Source: Pseudomonas sp. 31-12 (GTDB lineage: Bacteria > Pseudomonadota > Gammaproteobacteria > Pseudomonadales > Pseudomonadaceae). From it: a DNA stretch of 64,000 nt. A model generated the notes under the pieces. That model saw nothing but the letters and a program-made list of their open reading frames with translations, was not told the DNA's origin and made no database searches. Both the position numbers and the translations under genes were made by a program. This document shows, piece by piece, positions 51,507 to 62,854 of this stretch. The number at the start of each line of letters is the position of its first letter. Position 1 is the first letter of the stretch. The stretch spans positions 1,178,001 through 1,242,000 of the forward strand of contig NZ_CP029482.1 of NCBI RefSeq assembly GCF_003151075.1. Direction: 5' to 3'.

Positions 51507-53405
51507 ATGTCGCACGCATCTGATTTGATCAGCGAGGACATCCTCGCCTACCTGGGCCAGCACGAACGCAAGGAAATGCTGCGCTTTCTGACCTGTGGCA
51601 ACGTCGACGACGGCAAGAGCACCCTGATCGGGCGCCTGCTGCACGACTCCAAGATGATCTACGAAGATCACCTGGAAGCCATCACCCGCGACTCGAAAAA
51701 AGTCGGCACCACCGGCGAAGACATCGACCTGGCATTGCTGGTCGACGGCCTGCAGGCCGAGCGTGAGCAGGGCATCACCATTGATGTCGCTTACCGCTAT
51801 TTCTCTACCGCCAAGCGCAAATTCATCATCGCCGACACCCCTGGCCATGAGCAGTACACCCGCAACATGGCCACCGGTGCGTCCACCTGTGACCTGGCGA
51901 TCATCCTGGTCGACGCCCGCTACGGCGTGCAGACCCAAACCCGTCGCCACAGCTTCATCGCCTCGTTGCTCGGCATCAAGCACATCGTGGTCGCCATCAA
52001 CAAGATGGACCTCAATGGCTTCGACGAAACCGTGTTCGAGTCGATCAAGGCCGATTACCTGAAGTTCGCCGAAGGCATCGCGTTCAAGCCGACCACCATG
52101 GCGTTTGTGCCGATGTCGGCATTGAAAGGCGACAACGTGGTGAACAAGTCCGAGCGCTCGCCGTGGTACACCGGCCAGTCGCTGATGGAAATTCTCGAGA
52201 CCGTCGAGATCGCCAACGACCGCAACTACACCGACCTGCGTTTCCCGGTGCAGTACGTCAACCGTCCGAACCTGAACTTCCGCGGTTTCGCCGGCACCCT
52301 GGCCAGCGGCGTCGTGCACAAGGGCGACGAAGTCGTCGTGCTGCCGTCGGGCAAGAGCAGCCGCGTGAAATCCATCGTCACCTTCGAAGGTGAGCTGGAG
52401 CATGCAGGTCCTGGTCAAGCGGTGACGCTGACCATGGAAGACGAGATCGACATCTCTCGCGGCGACTTGCTGGTGCACGCCGACAACCTGCCGCAAGTGA
52501 CCGACGCCTTCGACGCCATGCTGGTGTGGATGGCCGAAGAGCCGATGCTGCCGGGCAAGAAATACGACATCAAACGCGCCACCAGTTATGTGCCGGGTTC
52601 GATCACCAGCATCGTCAACCGCGTTGACGTGAACACGCTGGAAGAAGGTCCTGCCAGCGCGTTGCAACTGAACGAGATTGGTCGGGTCAAGGTCAGCCTC
52701 GACGCTGCGATCGCACTGGACGGTTACGCGAGCAACCGCACCACCGGTTCGTTCATCGTCATCGATCGTTTGACCAATGGCACCGTTGCCGCCGGCATGA
52801 TCATCGCTCAGCCGTTGGCGCATGGCAGCAACACGCACCACGGCAAACTGGCGCACGTGGCGACCGAAGAACGCGCCCAGCGTTTCGGTCAGCAACCGGC
52901 CACCGTGTTGTTCAGCGGCTTGTCGGGCGCGGGCAAAAGCACCTTGGCTTACGCGGTTGAGCGCAAGTTGTTCGACATGGGCCGTGCGGTGTTTGTGCTC
53001 GATGGCCAGAACCTGCGTCACGACCTGAACAAAGGTCTGCCACAGGATCGCGCCGGGCGTACCGAGAACTGGCGCCGTGCGGCGCACGTTGCGCGTCAGT
53101 TCAACGAAGCGGGTCTGCTGACACTGGCAGCCTTCGTTGCGCCGAGTGCCGAAGGTCGTGAGCAAGCCAGGGAACTGATCGGCAAGGAGCGTCTGCTGAC
53201 GGTCTACGTCCAGGCCTCGCCGACGGTCTGTGCCGAGCGTGACCCACAAGGCCTGTACGCGGCGGCCGGGGATAACATCCCGGGCGATTCCTTCCCGTAC
53301 GACGTGCCGCTGGACGCCGACCTCGTGGTCGACACCCAGTCGCTGTCGCTGGAAGAAAGCGTCAAGCAAGTGCTGGATCTGCTGCGTCAGCGTGGCGCGA
53401 TCTAA
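51507..53405 (+). CDS. cysNC: bifunctional sulfate adenylyltransferase subunit 1 / APS kinase
   Basis: 632 aa fusion. The GTPase half has [22 protein letters not shown] and NKMDL. After a linker the APS-kinase half begins near residue 455 with Walker [12 protein letters not shown] (about 468-478). The GTPase drives APS synthesis and the kinase makes PAPS. The fusion is common in Pseudomonas, while E. coli has separate cysN and cysC. A strong terminator follows. Confidence 0.97.
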   Translation: MSHASDLISEDILAYLGQHERKEMLRFLTCGNVDDGKSTLIGRLLHDSKMIYEDHLEAITRDSKKVGTTGEDIDLALLVDGLQAEREQGITIDVAYRYFSTAKRKFIIADTPGHEQYTRNMATGASTCDLAIILVDARYGVQTQTRRHSFIASLLGIKHIVVAINKMDLNGFDETVFESIKADYLKFAEGIAFKPTTMAFVPMSALKGDNVVNKSERSPWYTGQSLMEILETVEIANDRNYTDLRFPVQYVNRPNLNFRGFAGTLASGVVHKGDEVVVLPSGKSSRVKSIVTFEGELEHAGPGQAVTLTMEDEIDISRGDLLVHADNLPQVTDAFDAMLVWMAEEPMLPGKKYDIKRATSYVPGSITSIVNRVDVNTLEEGPASALQLNEIGRVKVSLDAAIALDGYASNRTTGSFIVIDRLTNGTVAAGMIIAQPLAHGSNTHHGKLAHVATEERAQRFGQQPATVLFSGLSGAGKSTLAYAVERKLFDMGRAVFVLDGQNLRHDLNKGLPQDRAGRTENWRRAAHVARQFNEAGLLTLAAFVAPSAEGREQARELIGKERLLTVYVQASPTVCAERDPQGLYAAAGDNIPGDSFPYDVPLDADLVVDTQSLSLEESVKQVLDLLRQRGAI

Positions 53406-53420
53406 GCGTTAGCCGCTAAT

Positions 53421-53458
53421 AAAAAACCCGTCGATGATCACTCATCGGCGGGTTTTTT
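53421..53458. terminator. intrinsic terminator after cysNC
   Basis: AAAAAACCCGTCGATGA and TCATCGGCGGGTTTTTT form an 11-bp stem with one G-U pair and a TCAC loop. A-tract before and T-tract after, so it can work on both strands. Confidence 0.92.
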
Positions 53459-53469
53459 GTGGGTCAACT

Positions 53470-53558
53470 GTGGGAGCTAGCCTGCTAGCGATTGCGGTGA
53501 TTCAGGCAATAAATCTGCTGAATGTGAACCCGCTATCGCCAGCAGGCTGGCTCCCACA
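53470..53558. repeat. REP pair (REPIN-like), arms partly diverged
   Basis: TGTGGGAGCTAGCCTGCTAGCG and CGCCAGCAGGCTGGCTCCCACA face each other. The left arm has two CTAGC in place of CTGGC/CCAGC. It sits between convergent cysNC and the acyltransferase gene. Confidence 0.82.
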
Positions 53559-53563
53559 GGAGG

Positions 53564-54469
53564 TCAGTGTTTATCGGGATATTCGCGGTGCATCTGCGCA
53601 AGCAACGCATCCTTGTCTTCCCACAGCTGATTGATCCAGCCCTGAAATTGCAGTCGATACTCCCCATCCTGGTCGTAATTCTTGCCAATAAATTGCGGCG
53701 GAATCTTCAGTTCCTGAAAATGCACCACCACCTCTTCCACATTCCCACAGAGCAAATCCCAATACCCGGGACGCCCGGCCGGATAATGAATGGTCACGTT
53801 GACGATGGCTTCCAGCTGCTCCCCCATGGCATCCAGCACAAACGCAATGCCGCCGGCTTTGGGTTTGAGCAGGTACTTGAACGGTGATTTCTGCTGCGCA
53901 TGCTTGCCTTCAGTAAAGCGCGTGCCTTCGACAAAGTTGAAGATCCCCACCGGGTTGTTACGGAACTTGTCGCAGGTCTTGCGGGTGGTCTCCAGGTCCT
54001 TGCCTTTCTTCTCCGGGTACTTCTCCAGATAAGCCTTGGAGTAGCGTTTCATGAACGGAAAACCGAGCGTCCACCAGGCCAGGCCAATCACCGGCACCCA
54101 GATCAGTTCCTGTTTGAGGAAGAACTTCAGCGGCTGGATGCGCCGGTTGAGCACGTACTGCAACACCATGATGTCGACCCAGCTCTGATGGTTGCTGGTG
54201 ATCAGGTACGAGTGCTGATAGTCCAGGCCTTGCAGGCCGCTGAGGTGCCAGCGGGTGCGGCAGACCAGGTTCATCCAGGCCTTGTTGTTGCTGATCCAGG
54301 CTTCATGGGTATGGCTCATCAACCAGAGCGTGAAACGCTGGGTGAGGGCAAAGGGCAATACCTTGAAGATCGCCACGCAGAAGAGGAACGAGCACAACAG
54401 AATGGTATTCAACGCCAGCAACAACGATGCAATCACGCCGCGCACGGCGGCAGGTAGAAAAGCCAGCAT
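53564..54469 (-). CDS. 1-acylglycerol-3-phosphate acyltransferase-like protein (YihG family)
   Basis: 301 aa, one or two N-terminal membrane helices (about 12-40). The acyltransferase HX4D motif is NHQSWVD and the substrate motif is FVEGTRF. YihG-type PlsC paralogues set the acyl composition of phospholipids. It is transcribed in the same direction as pta and starts 1 bp from the pta stop. Confidence 0.87.
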   Translation of the reverse strand: MLAFLPAAVRGVIASLLLALNTILLCSFLFCVAIFKVLPFALTQRFTLWLMSHTHEAWISNNKAWMNLVCRTRWHLSGLQGLDYQHSYLITSNHQSWVDIMVLQYVLNRRIQPLKFFLKQELIWVPVIGLAWWTLGFPFMKRYSKAYLEKYPEKKGKDLETTRKTCDKFRNNPVGIFNFVEGTRFTEGKHAQQKSPFKYLLKPKAGGIAFVLDAMGEQLEAIVNVTIHYPAGRPGYWDLLCGNVEEVVVHFQELKIPPQFIGKNYDQDGEYRLQFQGWINQLWEDKDALLAQMHREYPDKH

Positions 54470-56569
54470 TTAAAGATCCATAGGTCGGTTGGCAGCTTGA
54501 ATCGCGGTCAGTGCGATGGTGTACACGATGTCATCGACTTGCGCGCCGCGCGGCAGGTCGTTTACCGGTTTGCGCAGGCCTTGCAGCATCGGCCCGAGGC
54601 TGACGCAATCGGCACTGCGCTGCACGGCTTTGTGCGTGGTGTTGCCGGTGTTCAGGTCGGGGAACACGAACACCGTGGCGCGACCGGCGACCTGGCTGTT
54701 CGGCGCCAGTTGCCGGGCCACGGTTTCGTTGGCGGCGGCGTCGTACTGCAACGGGCCGTCGATCAGCAGCGAGTTCTGCTGTTCGTGGGCGAGCAACGTC
54801 GCTTCGCGAACTTTCTCGACTTCTTCGCCGCTGGCCGATTCACCGCTGGAGTAGCTGATCATCGCCACGCGCGGGGTGATGCCGAATGCCGCTGCCGAGT
54901 CCGCGCTTTGCAGGGCGATCTCGGCCAGTTCGCTGGCGCTCGGGTGCGGGTTCATCACGCAGTCGCCGTAGACCAGCACTTCTTCGGGAAACAGCATGAA
55001 GAATACCGACGACACCAGCGTGCAGCCCGGCGCCGTTTTGATCAGCTGCAGGGCAGGGCGGATGGTGTTGGCGGTGGAGTGGATGACGCCGGAGACGAGG
55101 CCGTCGACTTCATCCAGCGCCAGCATCATGGTGCCGATCACCACGGTGTCTTCCAGTTGCTGCTCGGCCATCGGCGCGTTGAGGCTTTTGCTTTTGCGCA
55201 GGGCGACCATCGGCTCGACGTAGCGTTCGCGGATCAGGTCCGGGTCGAGAATCTCCAGCCCCGGCGGCAGTTCGATGCCTTGAGCGCGGGCCACGGCTTC
55301 GACGTCTTCCGGTTTCGCCAGCAACACGCAGCGAGCGATGCCACGGGCCTGGCAGATCGCCGCCGCTTGCACGGTCAGTGGCTCGCTGCCTTCTGGCAGA
55401 ACGATGCGTTTGTTGGCGGCCTGGGCGCGCTGGATCAATTGATAACGGAACACCGCTGGCGACAGGCGCATCTCACGCGGAGTACCGCAACGCTGGTGCA
55501 GCCAGTTGGCATCGAGGTGGCTGGCGACGAAGTCGGTGATGATCTCCGCGCGCTCGCGGTCGTCGATCGGGATTTCCTTGTTCAGACCGTTCAACTGGTT
55601 GGCAGTGTCATAGGAGCCGGTGCTCACCGACAACACCGGCAAGCCTGCCTGCAATGCGCCACGGCACAGGTCCATGATGCGCGGGTCGGGCAGGGTGTCG
55701 CTGGTCAGCAACAGGCCGGCCAGCGGCACGCCGTTCATGGCGGCGAGGCTGACGGCGAGGATGATGTCGTCGCGATCGCCCGGGGTCACCACCAGCACGC
55801 CGGGCTTGAGCAGCTCCACGGTGTTGCGCATGGTGCGGGCACAGATGATGATCTTGGTCATGCGCCGGGTTTCGTAATCGCCAGCATTGAGAATCTGCGC
55901 GCCCATCAGGTCGGCCACGTCGCGGGTGCGTGGTGCGTTCAGTTCCGGCTGGAATGGAATGCAGCCGAGCAAGCGGAAATCACCGCTACGCAGCAACGGC
56001 GAATGCTCCTTCAGGCGCGAGGCGAAAGCCTCCATGCTTTCGTCGGTCTTGACCTTGTTGAGGATCACGCCGAGGACTTTCGGGTCTTTTGGACCGCCAA
56101 ACAGTTGCGCCTGCAATTCCACCCGGCCAGACAGTTCGGTCAGCACTTCGTTTTCCGGCGCCGAGACCAGGATCACTTCGGCATCCAGGCTCTTGGCCAG
56201 ATGCAGATTGACTCGCGCGGCGTAACTGGCGCTGCGGGTCGGGACCATACCTTCGACGATCAGCACGTCCTTGCCGACGGCGGCTTGCTGATACAGGGTG
56301 ATGATTTCTTCGAGCAGCTCATCCAGTTGACCGTCGCCGAGCATGCGCTCGACATGGGCCAAGCCGAGTGGCTGTGGCGGTTTCAGGCCGTGGGTGCGCG
56401 CCACCAGTTCGGTGGAACGCTCCGGGCCGGTGTCGCCCGGATGCGGCTGGGCAATCGGTTTGAAAAAGCCGACTTTGAGGCCGGCCCGTTCAAGGGTACG
56501 CACCAGCCCGAGGCTGATGGAGGTCAGACCCACACCAAAATCGGTGGGCGCGATAAAAAAAGTTTGCAT
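54470..56569 (-). CDS. pta: phosphate acetyltransferase (long form)
   Basis: 699 aa with the N-terminal P-loop/BioD-like domain (MQTFFIAPTDFGVGLTS), the DRTGG-like middle domain, and the C-terminal catalytic PTA domain (about 380-699). It interconverts acetyl-CoA and acetyl phosphate. ATG at 56569 is chosen; an in-frame ATG at 56590 adds seven residues. No acetate kinase gene lies beside it, unlike the usual ackA-pta pair. Confidence 0.95.
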   Translation of the reverse strand: MQTFFIAPTDFGVGLTSISLGLVRTLERAGLKVGFFKPIAQPHPGDTGPERSTELVARTHGLKPPQPLGLAHVERMLGDGQLDELLEEIITLYQQAAVGKDVLIVEGMVPTRSASYAARVNLHLAKSLDAEVILVSAPENEVLTELSGRVELQAQLFGGPKDPKVLGVILNKVKTDESMEAFASRLKEHSPLLRSGDFRLLGCIPFQPELNAPRTRDVADLMGAQILNAGDYETRRMTKIIICARTMRNTVELLKPGVLVVTPGDRDDIILAVSLAAMNGVPLAGLLLTSDTLPDPRIMDLCRGALQAGLPVLSVSTGSYDTANQLNGLNKEIPIDDRERAEIITDFVASHLDANWLHQRCGTPREMRLSPAVFRYQLIQRAQAANKRIVLPEGSEPLTVQAAAICQARGIARCVLLAKPEDVEAVARAQGIELPPGLEILDPDLIRERYVEPMVALRKSKSLNAPMAEQQLEDTVVIGTMMLALDEVDGLVSGVIHSTANTIRPALQLIKTAPGCTLVSSVFFMLFPEEVLVYGDCVMNPHPSASELAEIALQSADSAAAFGITPRVAMISYSSGESASGEEVEKVREATLLAHEQQNSLLIDGPLQYDAAANETVARQLAPNSQVAGRATVFVFPDLNTGNTTHKAVQRSADCVSLGPMLQGLRKPVNDLPRGAQVDDIVYTIALTAIQAANRPMDL

Positions 56570-56629
56570 GCGGATTCTCTGGAGGTGCATGGCAATGGTG
56601 ACGACCTATGTCTGGCCGTTTACCGAAAT

Positions 56630-56845
56630 TCAGTCGCCAAGGTTATCGCTAACCGAGCCTTGTGCGCACCAACCGCAATCAAAGGGCTGGCCTATTTTTT
56701 CAATGCGTTGCGCGGGGTCCAGGACCCAGGCGCGCGATTGCCACGGTGGCTGGTGACGCAGGTGCTGGGTGTGGCCGCAGGAAAGCTCGGCCACCCAATG
56801 CCCGTCCTCATCCTGATGGAAACCTGTGACCGTCGAGCCTTTCAC
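56630..56845 (-). CDS. DUF3565 small zinc-finger-like protein
   Basis: About 71 aa. The conserved DUF3565 core reads TGFHQDEDGHWVAELSCGH, then HLRHQPPWQ and the end FDCGWC. Cys and His residues (CGH...H...C..C) suggest metal binding. The start is uncertain: GTG at 56845 gives the usual short form; an ATG at 56938 would give 102 aa but overlaps the slyD start region. It lies where acetate kinase is found in some relatives. Confidence 0.72.
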   Translation of the reverse strand: MKGSTVTGFHQDEDGHWVAELSCGHTQHLRHQPPWQSRAWVLDPAQRIEKIGQPFDCGWCAQGSVSDNLGD

Positions 56846-56936
56846 CGCGATCCGTCTGTCCGGGTTGTGTTCGCTTTCGGACGATTGCTTCGCTAAACTT
56901 GGCCTTTCTTCATTCTTATGCAAAAGGTCTCGCCCC

Positions 56937-57422
56937 ATGCTGATCGCCGCCAATAAGGCTGTCTCCATCGACTATACCCTGACCAACGACGCTGGTGAGG
57001 TCATCGACAGCTCCGCCGGCGGCGCGCCGCTGGTCTACCTGCAAGGCGCAGGTAACATCATCCCGGGCCTGGAAAAGGCACTGGAAGGCAAAGCAGTCGG
57101 CGACGAGCTGACCGTAGCCGTTGAACCTGAAGATGCCTACGGCGAATACGCTGCCGAACTGGTCAGCACCCTGAGCCGCAGCATGTTCGAAGGCGTCGAC
57201 GAACTGGAAGTGGGCATGCAGTTCCACGCTTCCGCGCCGGACGGCCAGATGCAGATCGTTACCATCCGCGATCTGGACGGCGACGACGTTACTGTCGACG
57301 GCAACCACCCGTTGGCCGGTCAGCGCCTGAATTTCCAGGTCAAGATCATCGACATCCGTGACGCCAGCCAGGAAGAAATCGCTCATGGTCACGTCCATGG
57401 CGAAGGTGGCCATCACCACTGA
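56937..57422 (+). CDS. slyD: FKBP-type peptidyl-prolyl isomerase SlyD
   Basis: 161 aa. The FKBP domain with its IF insert runs to about 145 and a His-rich tail (HGHVHGEGGHHH) binds nickel. It is a folding helper and metallochaperone. ATG at 56937 follows AAAAGGTC; the open frame continues upstream without support. A terminator follows. Confidence 0.95.
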   Translation: MLIAANKAVSIDYTLTNDAGEVIDSSAGGAPLVYLQGAGNIIPGLEKALEGKAVGDELTVAVEPEDAYGEYAAELVSTLSRSMFEGVDELEVGMQFHASAPDGQMQIVTIRDLDGDDVTVDGNHPLAGQRLNFQVKIIDIRDASQEEIAHGHVHGEGGHHH

Positions 57423-57451
57423 TTTTCTGCGCTAAGCTCAGAGAACTGGAG

Positions 57452-57474
57452 AGGCGCCCGAGGGGCGCCTTTTT
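57452..57474 (+). terminator. intrinsic terminator after slyD
   Basis: AGGCGCCC (57452-57459) and GGGCGCCT (57463-57470) around a GAG loop, followed by TTTT. Confidence 0.88.
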
Positions 57475-57545
57475 AGTCCGCGGCTGTCCCTGGCGACATC
57501 GCCAAGTGGCTGTTTCGAGTAGAACACGGGAATCTGGAGTTCGTC

Positions 57546-58028
57546 ATGAGTGCTTTTCACGACCTTAAATTGACAGCCCTGGATGGTCAGGAGCTACCGC
57601 TGGCACCCCTCAAGGGGCAAGTCGTGCTTGTGGTCAACGTCGCCTCCAAATGTGGCTTGACCCCACAGTACGCGGCGCTGGAAAACCTCTACCAGCAATA
57701 CAAGGACAAAGGCTTCAGCGTGCTGGGTCTGCCGTGCAACCAGTTTGCCGGGCAGGAACCGGGCACCGAGCAAGAAATCCAGGATTTCTGCAGCCTCAAC
57801 TATGGCGTGAGCTTTCCGTTGTCCAGCAAGCTGGAAGTCAACGGTCACGATCGTCATCAGTTGTACCGTTTGCTGGCGGGCGAGGGTGCGGAGTTTCCGG
57901 GGGATATCACCTGGAACTTCGAGAAATTCCTGCTGGGCAAAGACGGGCGTGTGTTGGCGCGGTTCTCGCCGCGTACGCCGCCGGATGATCCGACGGTCAT
58001 CGCGGCGATTGAAAAAGCGCTGAGCTGA
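57546..58028 (+). CDS. glutathione peroxidase (Cys type)
   Basis: 160 aa thiol peroxidase of the GPx/BtuE family. The peroxidatic Cys36 stands in NVASKCGLTPQY; the conserved Gln is in GLPCNQFAGQEPG, and Trp-Asn in ITWNFEKFLL. It reduces hydrogen peroxide and lipid peroxides with thioredoxin or glutathione. It lies downstream of slyD with its own leader after the slyD terminator. Confidence 0.93.
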   Translation: MSAFHDLKLTALDGQELPLAPLKGQVVLVVNVASKCGLTPQYAALENLYQQYKDKGFSVLGLPCNQFAGQEPGTEQEIQDFCSLNYGVSFPLSSKLEVNGHDRHQLYRLLAGEGAEFPGDITWNFEKFLLGKDGRVLARFSPRTPPDDPTVIAAIEKALS

Positions 58029-58033
58029 ATCCC

Positions 58034-58065
58034 AAAAAATCGCAGCCACCGAGCTGCGATTTTTT
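58034..58065. terminator. intrinsic terminator after the glutathione peroxidase gene
   Basis: AAAAAATCGCAG and CTGCGATTTTTT form a 12-bp stem around CCACCGAG. It is followed by further T and is symmetrical for both strands. Confidence 0.88.
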
Positions 58066-58185
58066 ATGCCTGCCTTTTGACCCTTAATCACCCAGATCAA
58101 TAGTGCTGTGCATCGTGTTTCACTGCGCATATTATCGCCGTCATAAAATTTGTGTCCCGTCGATATCGTTTTCGTGGAGCGTCCC

Positions 58186-59289
58186 ATGCCAGTCAAAGCC
58201 TTGTTCAAACCGTTCCACCTCGGCACCCTCGAACTGCCGACCCGCGTCGTCATGGCGCCGATGACCCGCTCGTTTTCACCGGGCGGCGTTCCCAATTCCA
58301 AAGTGATCGAGTACTACCGTCGTCGCGCTGCCGCCGGCGTCGGCCTGATCATCACCGAAGGCACCACCGTCGGGCACAAGGCCTCCAACGGCTACCCGAA
58401 CGTGCCGCATTTCTACGGTGAAGCTGCGCTGGCCGGCTGGAAGAAAGTGGTCGACGCGGTCCACGCCGAGGGCGGCAAGATCGTGCCTCAGCTTTGGCAC
58501 GTGGGTAGCGTGCGTCGCATCGGCACCGAGCCGGATGCCAGCGTGCCGGGTTACGGTCCGTCGGAAAAACTGAAGGACGGTCAAGTCGTAGTGCACGGCA
58601 TGACTAAACAAGACATCCAGGACGTGATCGCCGCATTCGCCCAAGCCGCTAAAGACGCTCAAAGCATCGGCATGGACGGTGTGGAAATCCACGGCGCCCA
58701 TGGCTACCTCGTGGACCAGTTCTTCTGGGAAGGCAGTAACCAGCGCACCGACGAATACGGTGGCAGCCTGGCCAACCGTTCGCGTTTTGCCATTGAATTG
58801 ATTCAGGCCGTGCGTGCAGCGGTCGGCGAAGGTTTCCCGATCATCTTCCGTTTCTCGCAGTGGAAGCAGCAGGATTACACCGCGCGTCTGGTGCAAACCC
58901 CGGAAGCGCTGGGTGAATTCCTCAAGCCGCTGTCCGACGCTGGCGTGGACATTTTCCACTGCTCGACGCGTCGTTTCTGGGAGCCGGAGTTCGACGGTTC
59001 CGAGCTGAACCTGGCTGGCTGGACCCGCAAGCTGACGGGCAAGCCGACCATCACCGTGGGCAGCGTTGGCCTGGATGGCGAGTTCCTGCAGTTCATGGTC
59101 AACACTGACAAGATCGCGCAGCCGGCCAGCCTGGAAAAACTGCTGGAGCGGTTGAACAACGATGAATTCGATCTGGTGGCGGTAGGGCGTGCATTGCTGG
59201 TCGACCCGGACTGGGCGCAGAAAGTGCGTGAGGGTCGCGAGGAAGACATCCTGCCGTTCAGCCGTGAGGCGTTGATGACGCTGGTTTAA
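58186..59289 (+). CDS. NADH:flavin oxidoreductase, Old Yellow Enzyme family
   Basis: 367 aa FMN-dependent TIM barrel. Motifs: MAPMTRSFS, HGAHGYLVDQFFWEGSNQRTDEYGG, NRSRFAIELI, and the late VGRALLVDPDW. It reduces activated alkenes; the natural substrate is unknown. ATG at 58186 has GTGGAGCG upstream. It has its own leader of about 120 bp after a terminator. Confidence 0.92.
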   Translation: MPVKALFKPFHLGTLELPTRVVMAPMTRSFSPGGVPNSKVIEYYRRRAAAGVGLIITEGTTVGHKASNGYPNVPHFYGEAALAGWKKVVDAVHAEGGKIVPQLWHVGSVRRIGTEPDASVPGYGPSEKLKDGQVVVHGMTKQDIQDVIAAFAQAAKDAQSIGMDGVEIHGAHGYLVDQFFWEGSNQRTDEYGGSLANRSRFAIELIQAVRAAVGEGFPIIFRFSQWKQQDYTARLVQTPEALGEFLKPLSDAGVDIFHCSTRRFWEPEFDGSELNLAGWTRKLTGKPTITVGSVGLDGEFLQFMVNTDKIAQPASLEKLLERLNNDEFDLVAVGRALLVDPDWAQKVREGREEDILPFSREALMTLV

Positions 59290-59307
59290 GCGGCGACTGG
59301 CAAGGCC

Positions 59308-59384
59308 TCATCGCCAGCAGGCTGGCTCCCACAGGGGGGCTGCGGTATACACGGAACCTGTGGGAGCCAGCCTGCTGGCGATGA
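59308..59384. repeat. REP pair with perfect 28-bp arms
   Basis: The arm 59308-59335 begins TCATCGCCAGCAGGCTGGCT and is exactly complementary to 59357-59384; the spacer is 21 bp. It sits between the convergent OYE and glycosyltransferase genes. Confidence 0.88.
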
Positions 59385-59400
59385 CTGACTCAATGTCACC

Positions 59401-60582
59401 CTAGGCTCGGGGCAAGGTTGGTGCATTTGGCACCACCTGCTCCCCCACACAAGCCCCCCGCAACTGCCCCTCAAACTGCTCGATAATTGCCGCCCAGCCC
59501 TGGCGACTCGCATGCTGGCGCGCATTGAGCCGCACGCAACGCAACGTTTCGCGCTCCTCCAACAACCACGTCGCGGCATCGCAGAACGCCTCTTCATCCC
59601 CCGGCATCGCCAGCACGCCGTTGTAGCCATGGCGAATATGCTGGGCTGCTGCCGCCTGATCGTAGGCCACCACGCCCAATCCCGAGGCCAGCGCTTCAAG
59701 CACCACATTGCCGAAGGTTTCGGTCAGGCTCGGAAACAGAAATACATCCGCCGACGCATAGTGGCTGGCCAACGCTTCGCCACGTTGTGAGCCGCAGAAA
59801 ATCGCGTCGGGCAGTTCCTTCTCCAAAACACTTCGCTGCGGTCCGTCGCCGACCACGATCAATTTCAGCTTGCGCTGTGGATAAGTGGCTTTCAGTGCGT
59901 CGAAACAGCGCTTGAGCAAGCCAAGATTTTTCTCCTGCGCCAACCGTCCTACATGGATTACCGCGATGTCCTTTTCGGCCAGGCCCCACTGTTCGCGTAG
60001 CGATTGCTGGCGTTTGACCGGATGAAACAATTGGCTGTCGACCCCTCGGGACAGCAACGCCAGACGTTCGAAATGCCGCCGCTCCAGTTCCAGTTGCTGG
60101 CTGATGCTGGGCACCAGCGTCAGCGTCGAACGATTGTGAAACCAGCGCAGGTAATGGGTCAGCAAACGCGACAGCAAGCCGAGCCCGTACTGGCTGGAAT
60201 ACTGCTGGAAATTGGTGTGAAAACCGCTGACTACTGAAATCCCCAGGCGACGCGCGGCACGCAATGCCGACAATCCCAGCGGTCCCTCCGTGGCGATGTA
60301 GAGCACGTCCGGGCGATGACGCTTCCATCGCCGCAGCAGCTTGTGCATCGACGACTGACCCCATTGCAGCCCCGGATACCCCGGCAGCGGCCAGCCGCGA
60401 CACAGCAACAACTCATCGCTGCTGGCCGCCAACTGATCGCAGCCCTGACGCGGCCGCACCAGCTCGACCTGGTGCCCGCGCGCGCGCAAGCCATCACACA
60501 AGCGGCCGAGGGTATTGGCCACGCCGTTGATTTCGGGAGGGAAGGTTTCGGTGATCAGGGTGATATGCAGAGTTGTCGTCAT
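59401..60582 (-). CDS. GT4-family glycosyltransferase
   Basis: 393 aa GT-B fold. N-terminal TLITETFPPEINGVANTLG and the C-terminal nucleotide-sugar site FPSLTETFGNVVLEALASG (ExxxxxxxE) are typical of alpha-mannosyltransferases of the MgtA/PimB type. Donor and acceptor are not known. ATG at 60582 has TGAGGTC upstream. It is followed by the REP pair and lies downstream of cysZ on the same strand. Confidence 0.88.
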   Translation of the reverse strand: MTTTLHITLITETFPPEINGVANTLGRLCDGLRARGHQVELVRPRQGCDQLAASSDELLLCRGWPLPGYPGLQWGQSSMHKLLRRWKRHRPDVLYIATEGPLGLSALRAARRLGISVVSGFHTNFQQYSSQYGLGLLSRLLTHYLRWFHNRSTLTLVPSISQQLELERRHFERLALLSRGVDSQLFHPVKRQQSLREQWGLAEKDIAVIHVGRLAQEKNLGLLKRCFDALKATYPQRKLKLIVVGDGPQRSVLEKELPDAIFCGSQRGEALASHYASADVFLFPSLTETFGNVVLEALASGLGVVAYDQAAAAQHIRHGYNGVLAMPGDEEAFCDAATWLLEERETLRCVRLNARQHASRQGWAAIIEQFEGQLRGACVGEQVVPNAPTLPRA

Positions 60583-60646
60583 GACCTCAGTGTCGGCTGA
60601 GGCCATGTCGTCATTGTGGCGTTTCGATGATGGATTTGTGACGGTG

Positions 60647-61399
60647 TCAGCGTTGGGTCACCAGATTCTCTGCGCCACGCTCCCGCACCCAGAACAATGT
60701 CGCCCCGGCCACCGCCGCCGGCATCATCAGAATATTGACCACCGGAATCAGCAGCACCAGATACACGATCCCGCCAAAACTCATGCTCTGCCAGCGCTTC
60801 TCGCGCAGCCAGGCGAGCATTTCGTTCCAGCCGAGTTTGTGGTTGTCCGCGGGGTAGTCAATGTACTGGATCGCCATCATCCACACCCCGAATAGCAGCC
60901 ACAATGGCGCAGCAATGATGTTCACCACGGGGATGAACGAGAGAATGAACAACCCGATCGCTCGCGGCAGGAAGTAACCGAGTTTGCGCATTTCCCGGGA
61001 CAGGGTGCGCGGGATCATGGCGATCAGTTCACCCCAGCTGAAAGCCGGGAAGTCATCGGTGCCGCGCACCACCACTTCGACTTTCTCCGCGAGGAAGCCG
61101 TTGAACGGTGCGGCGATGACGTTGGCGAGCATGGTGAAGGTGAAAAACACCATCAGAACCACCAGCACGACAAAAATCGGCCAGAGGACGTAACTGAGAA
61201 AACTCAGCCAGTCGGGCAGGGACGGCATCAGCGTATCGACCCACAGGCTGAACTGATGGCTGGCCAGGTAGATCAATCCGACGAACAGCACGAGGTTGAT
61301 CACCAAGGGCAACAACACGAACAAACGCAGGCTGGGGCTCAGGACCAGCTTGAGACCTTCGCGCAGGTATTGCGGGCCGGACAGAACGGGGGCGGGCAT
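60647..61399 (-). CDS. cysZ: sulfate transporter CysZ
   Basis: 250 aa EI24-family membrane protein with four main hydrophobic segments. [23 protein letters not shown] is typical of CysZ. It imports sulfate for assimilation, upstream of the CysDNC reactions. ATG at 61399 follows CGGAGC; the extended frame to 61492 has no support. Confidence 0.9.
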   Translation of the reverse strand: MPAPVLSGPQYLREGLKLVLSPSLRLFVLLPLVINLVLFVGLIYLASHQFSLWVDTLMPSLPDWLSFLSYVLWPIFVVLVVLMVFFTFTMLANVIAAPFNGFLAEKVEVVVRGTDDFPAFSWGELIAMIPRTLSREMRKLGYFLPRAIGLFILSFIPVVNIIAAPLWLLFGVWMMAIQYIDYPADNHKLGWNEMLAWLREKRWQSMSFGGIVYLVLLIPVVNILMMPAAVAGATLFWVRERGAENLVTQR

Positions 61400-62676
<1,277 letters not shown>

Positions 62677-62689
62677 CATTGTTGAAATG

Positions 62690-62716
62690 AAAAAACCGGC
62701 TTCGGCCGGTTTTTTT
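62690..62716 (+). terminator. intrinsic terminator after trxB
   Basis: ACCGGC-TTCG-GCCGGT with a UUCG tetraloop, preceded by AAAAA and followed by seven T. Confidence 0.93.
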
Positions 62717-62740
62717 GTGCCTTCAGAAAAATGCCGTAAA

Positions 62741-62834
62741 CCTGTGGGAGCGGGCCTGCCCGCGATGGCGGTGGGTCAGGCGACGTAAATGTTTAATGAT
62801 AAATCGCTATCGCGGGCAAGCCCGCTCCCACAGG
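62741..62834. repeat. REP pair (REPIN-like)
   Basis: CCTGTGGGAGCGGGCCTGCC and its near reverse complement enclose about 44 bp, between convergent trxB and the aminotransferase gene. Confidence 0.88.
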
Positions 62835-62854
62835 ATGTGCGTCAACTTCAATGC

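Noticed and set aside
50484..53369. 961-codon open frame antisense to cysD-cysNC
   Set aside because: Antisense to two unmistakable enzymes with complete motifs; a by-product of high third-position GC.
54497..56896. 799-codon plus-strand frame opposite pta
   Set aside because: No recognisable domain; its translation is typical antisense noise, while pta on the minus strand is complete.
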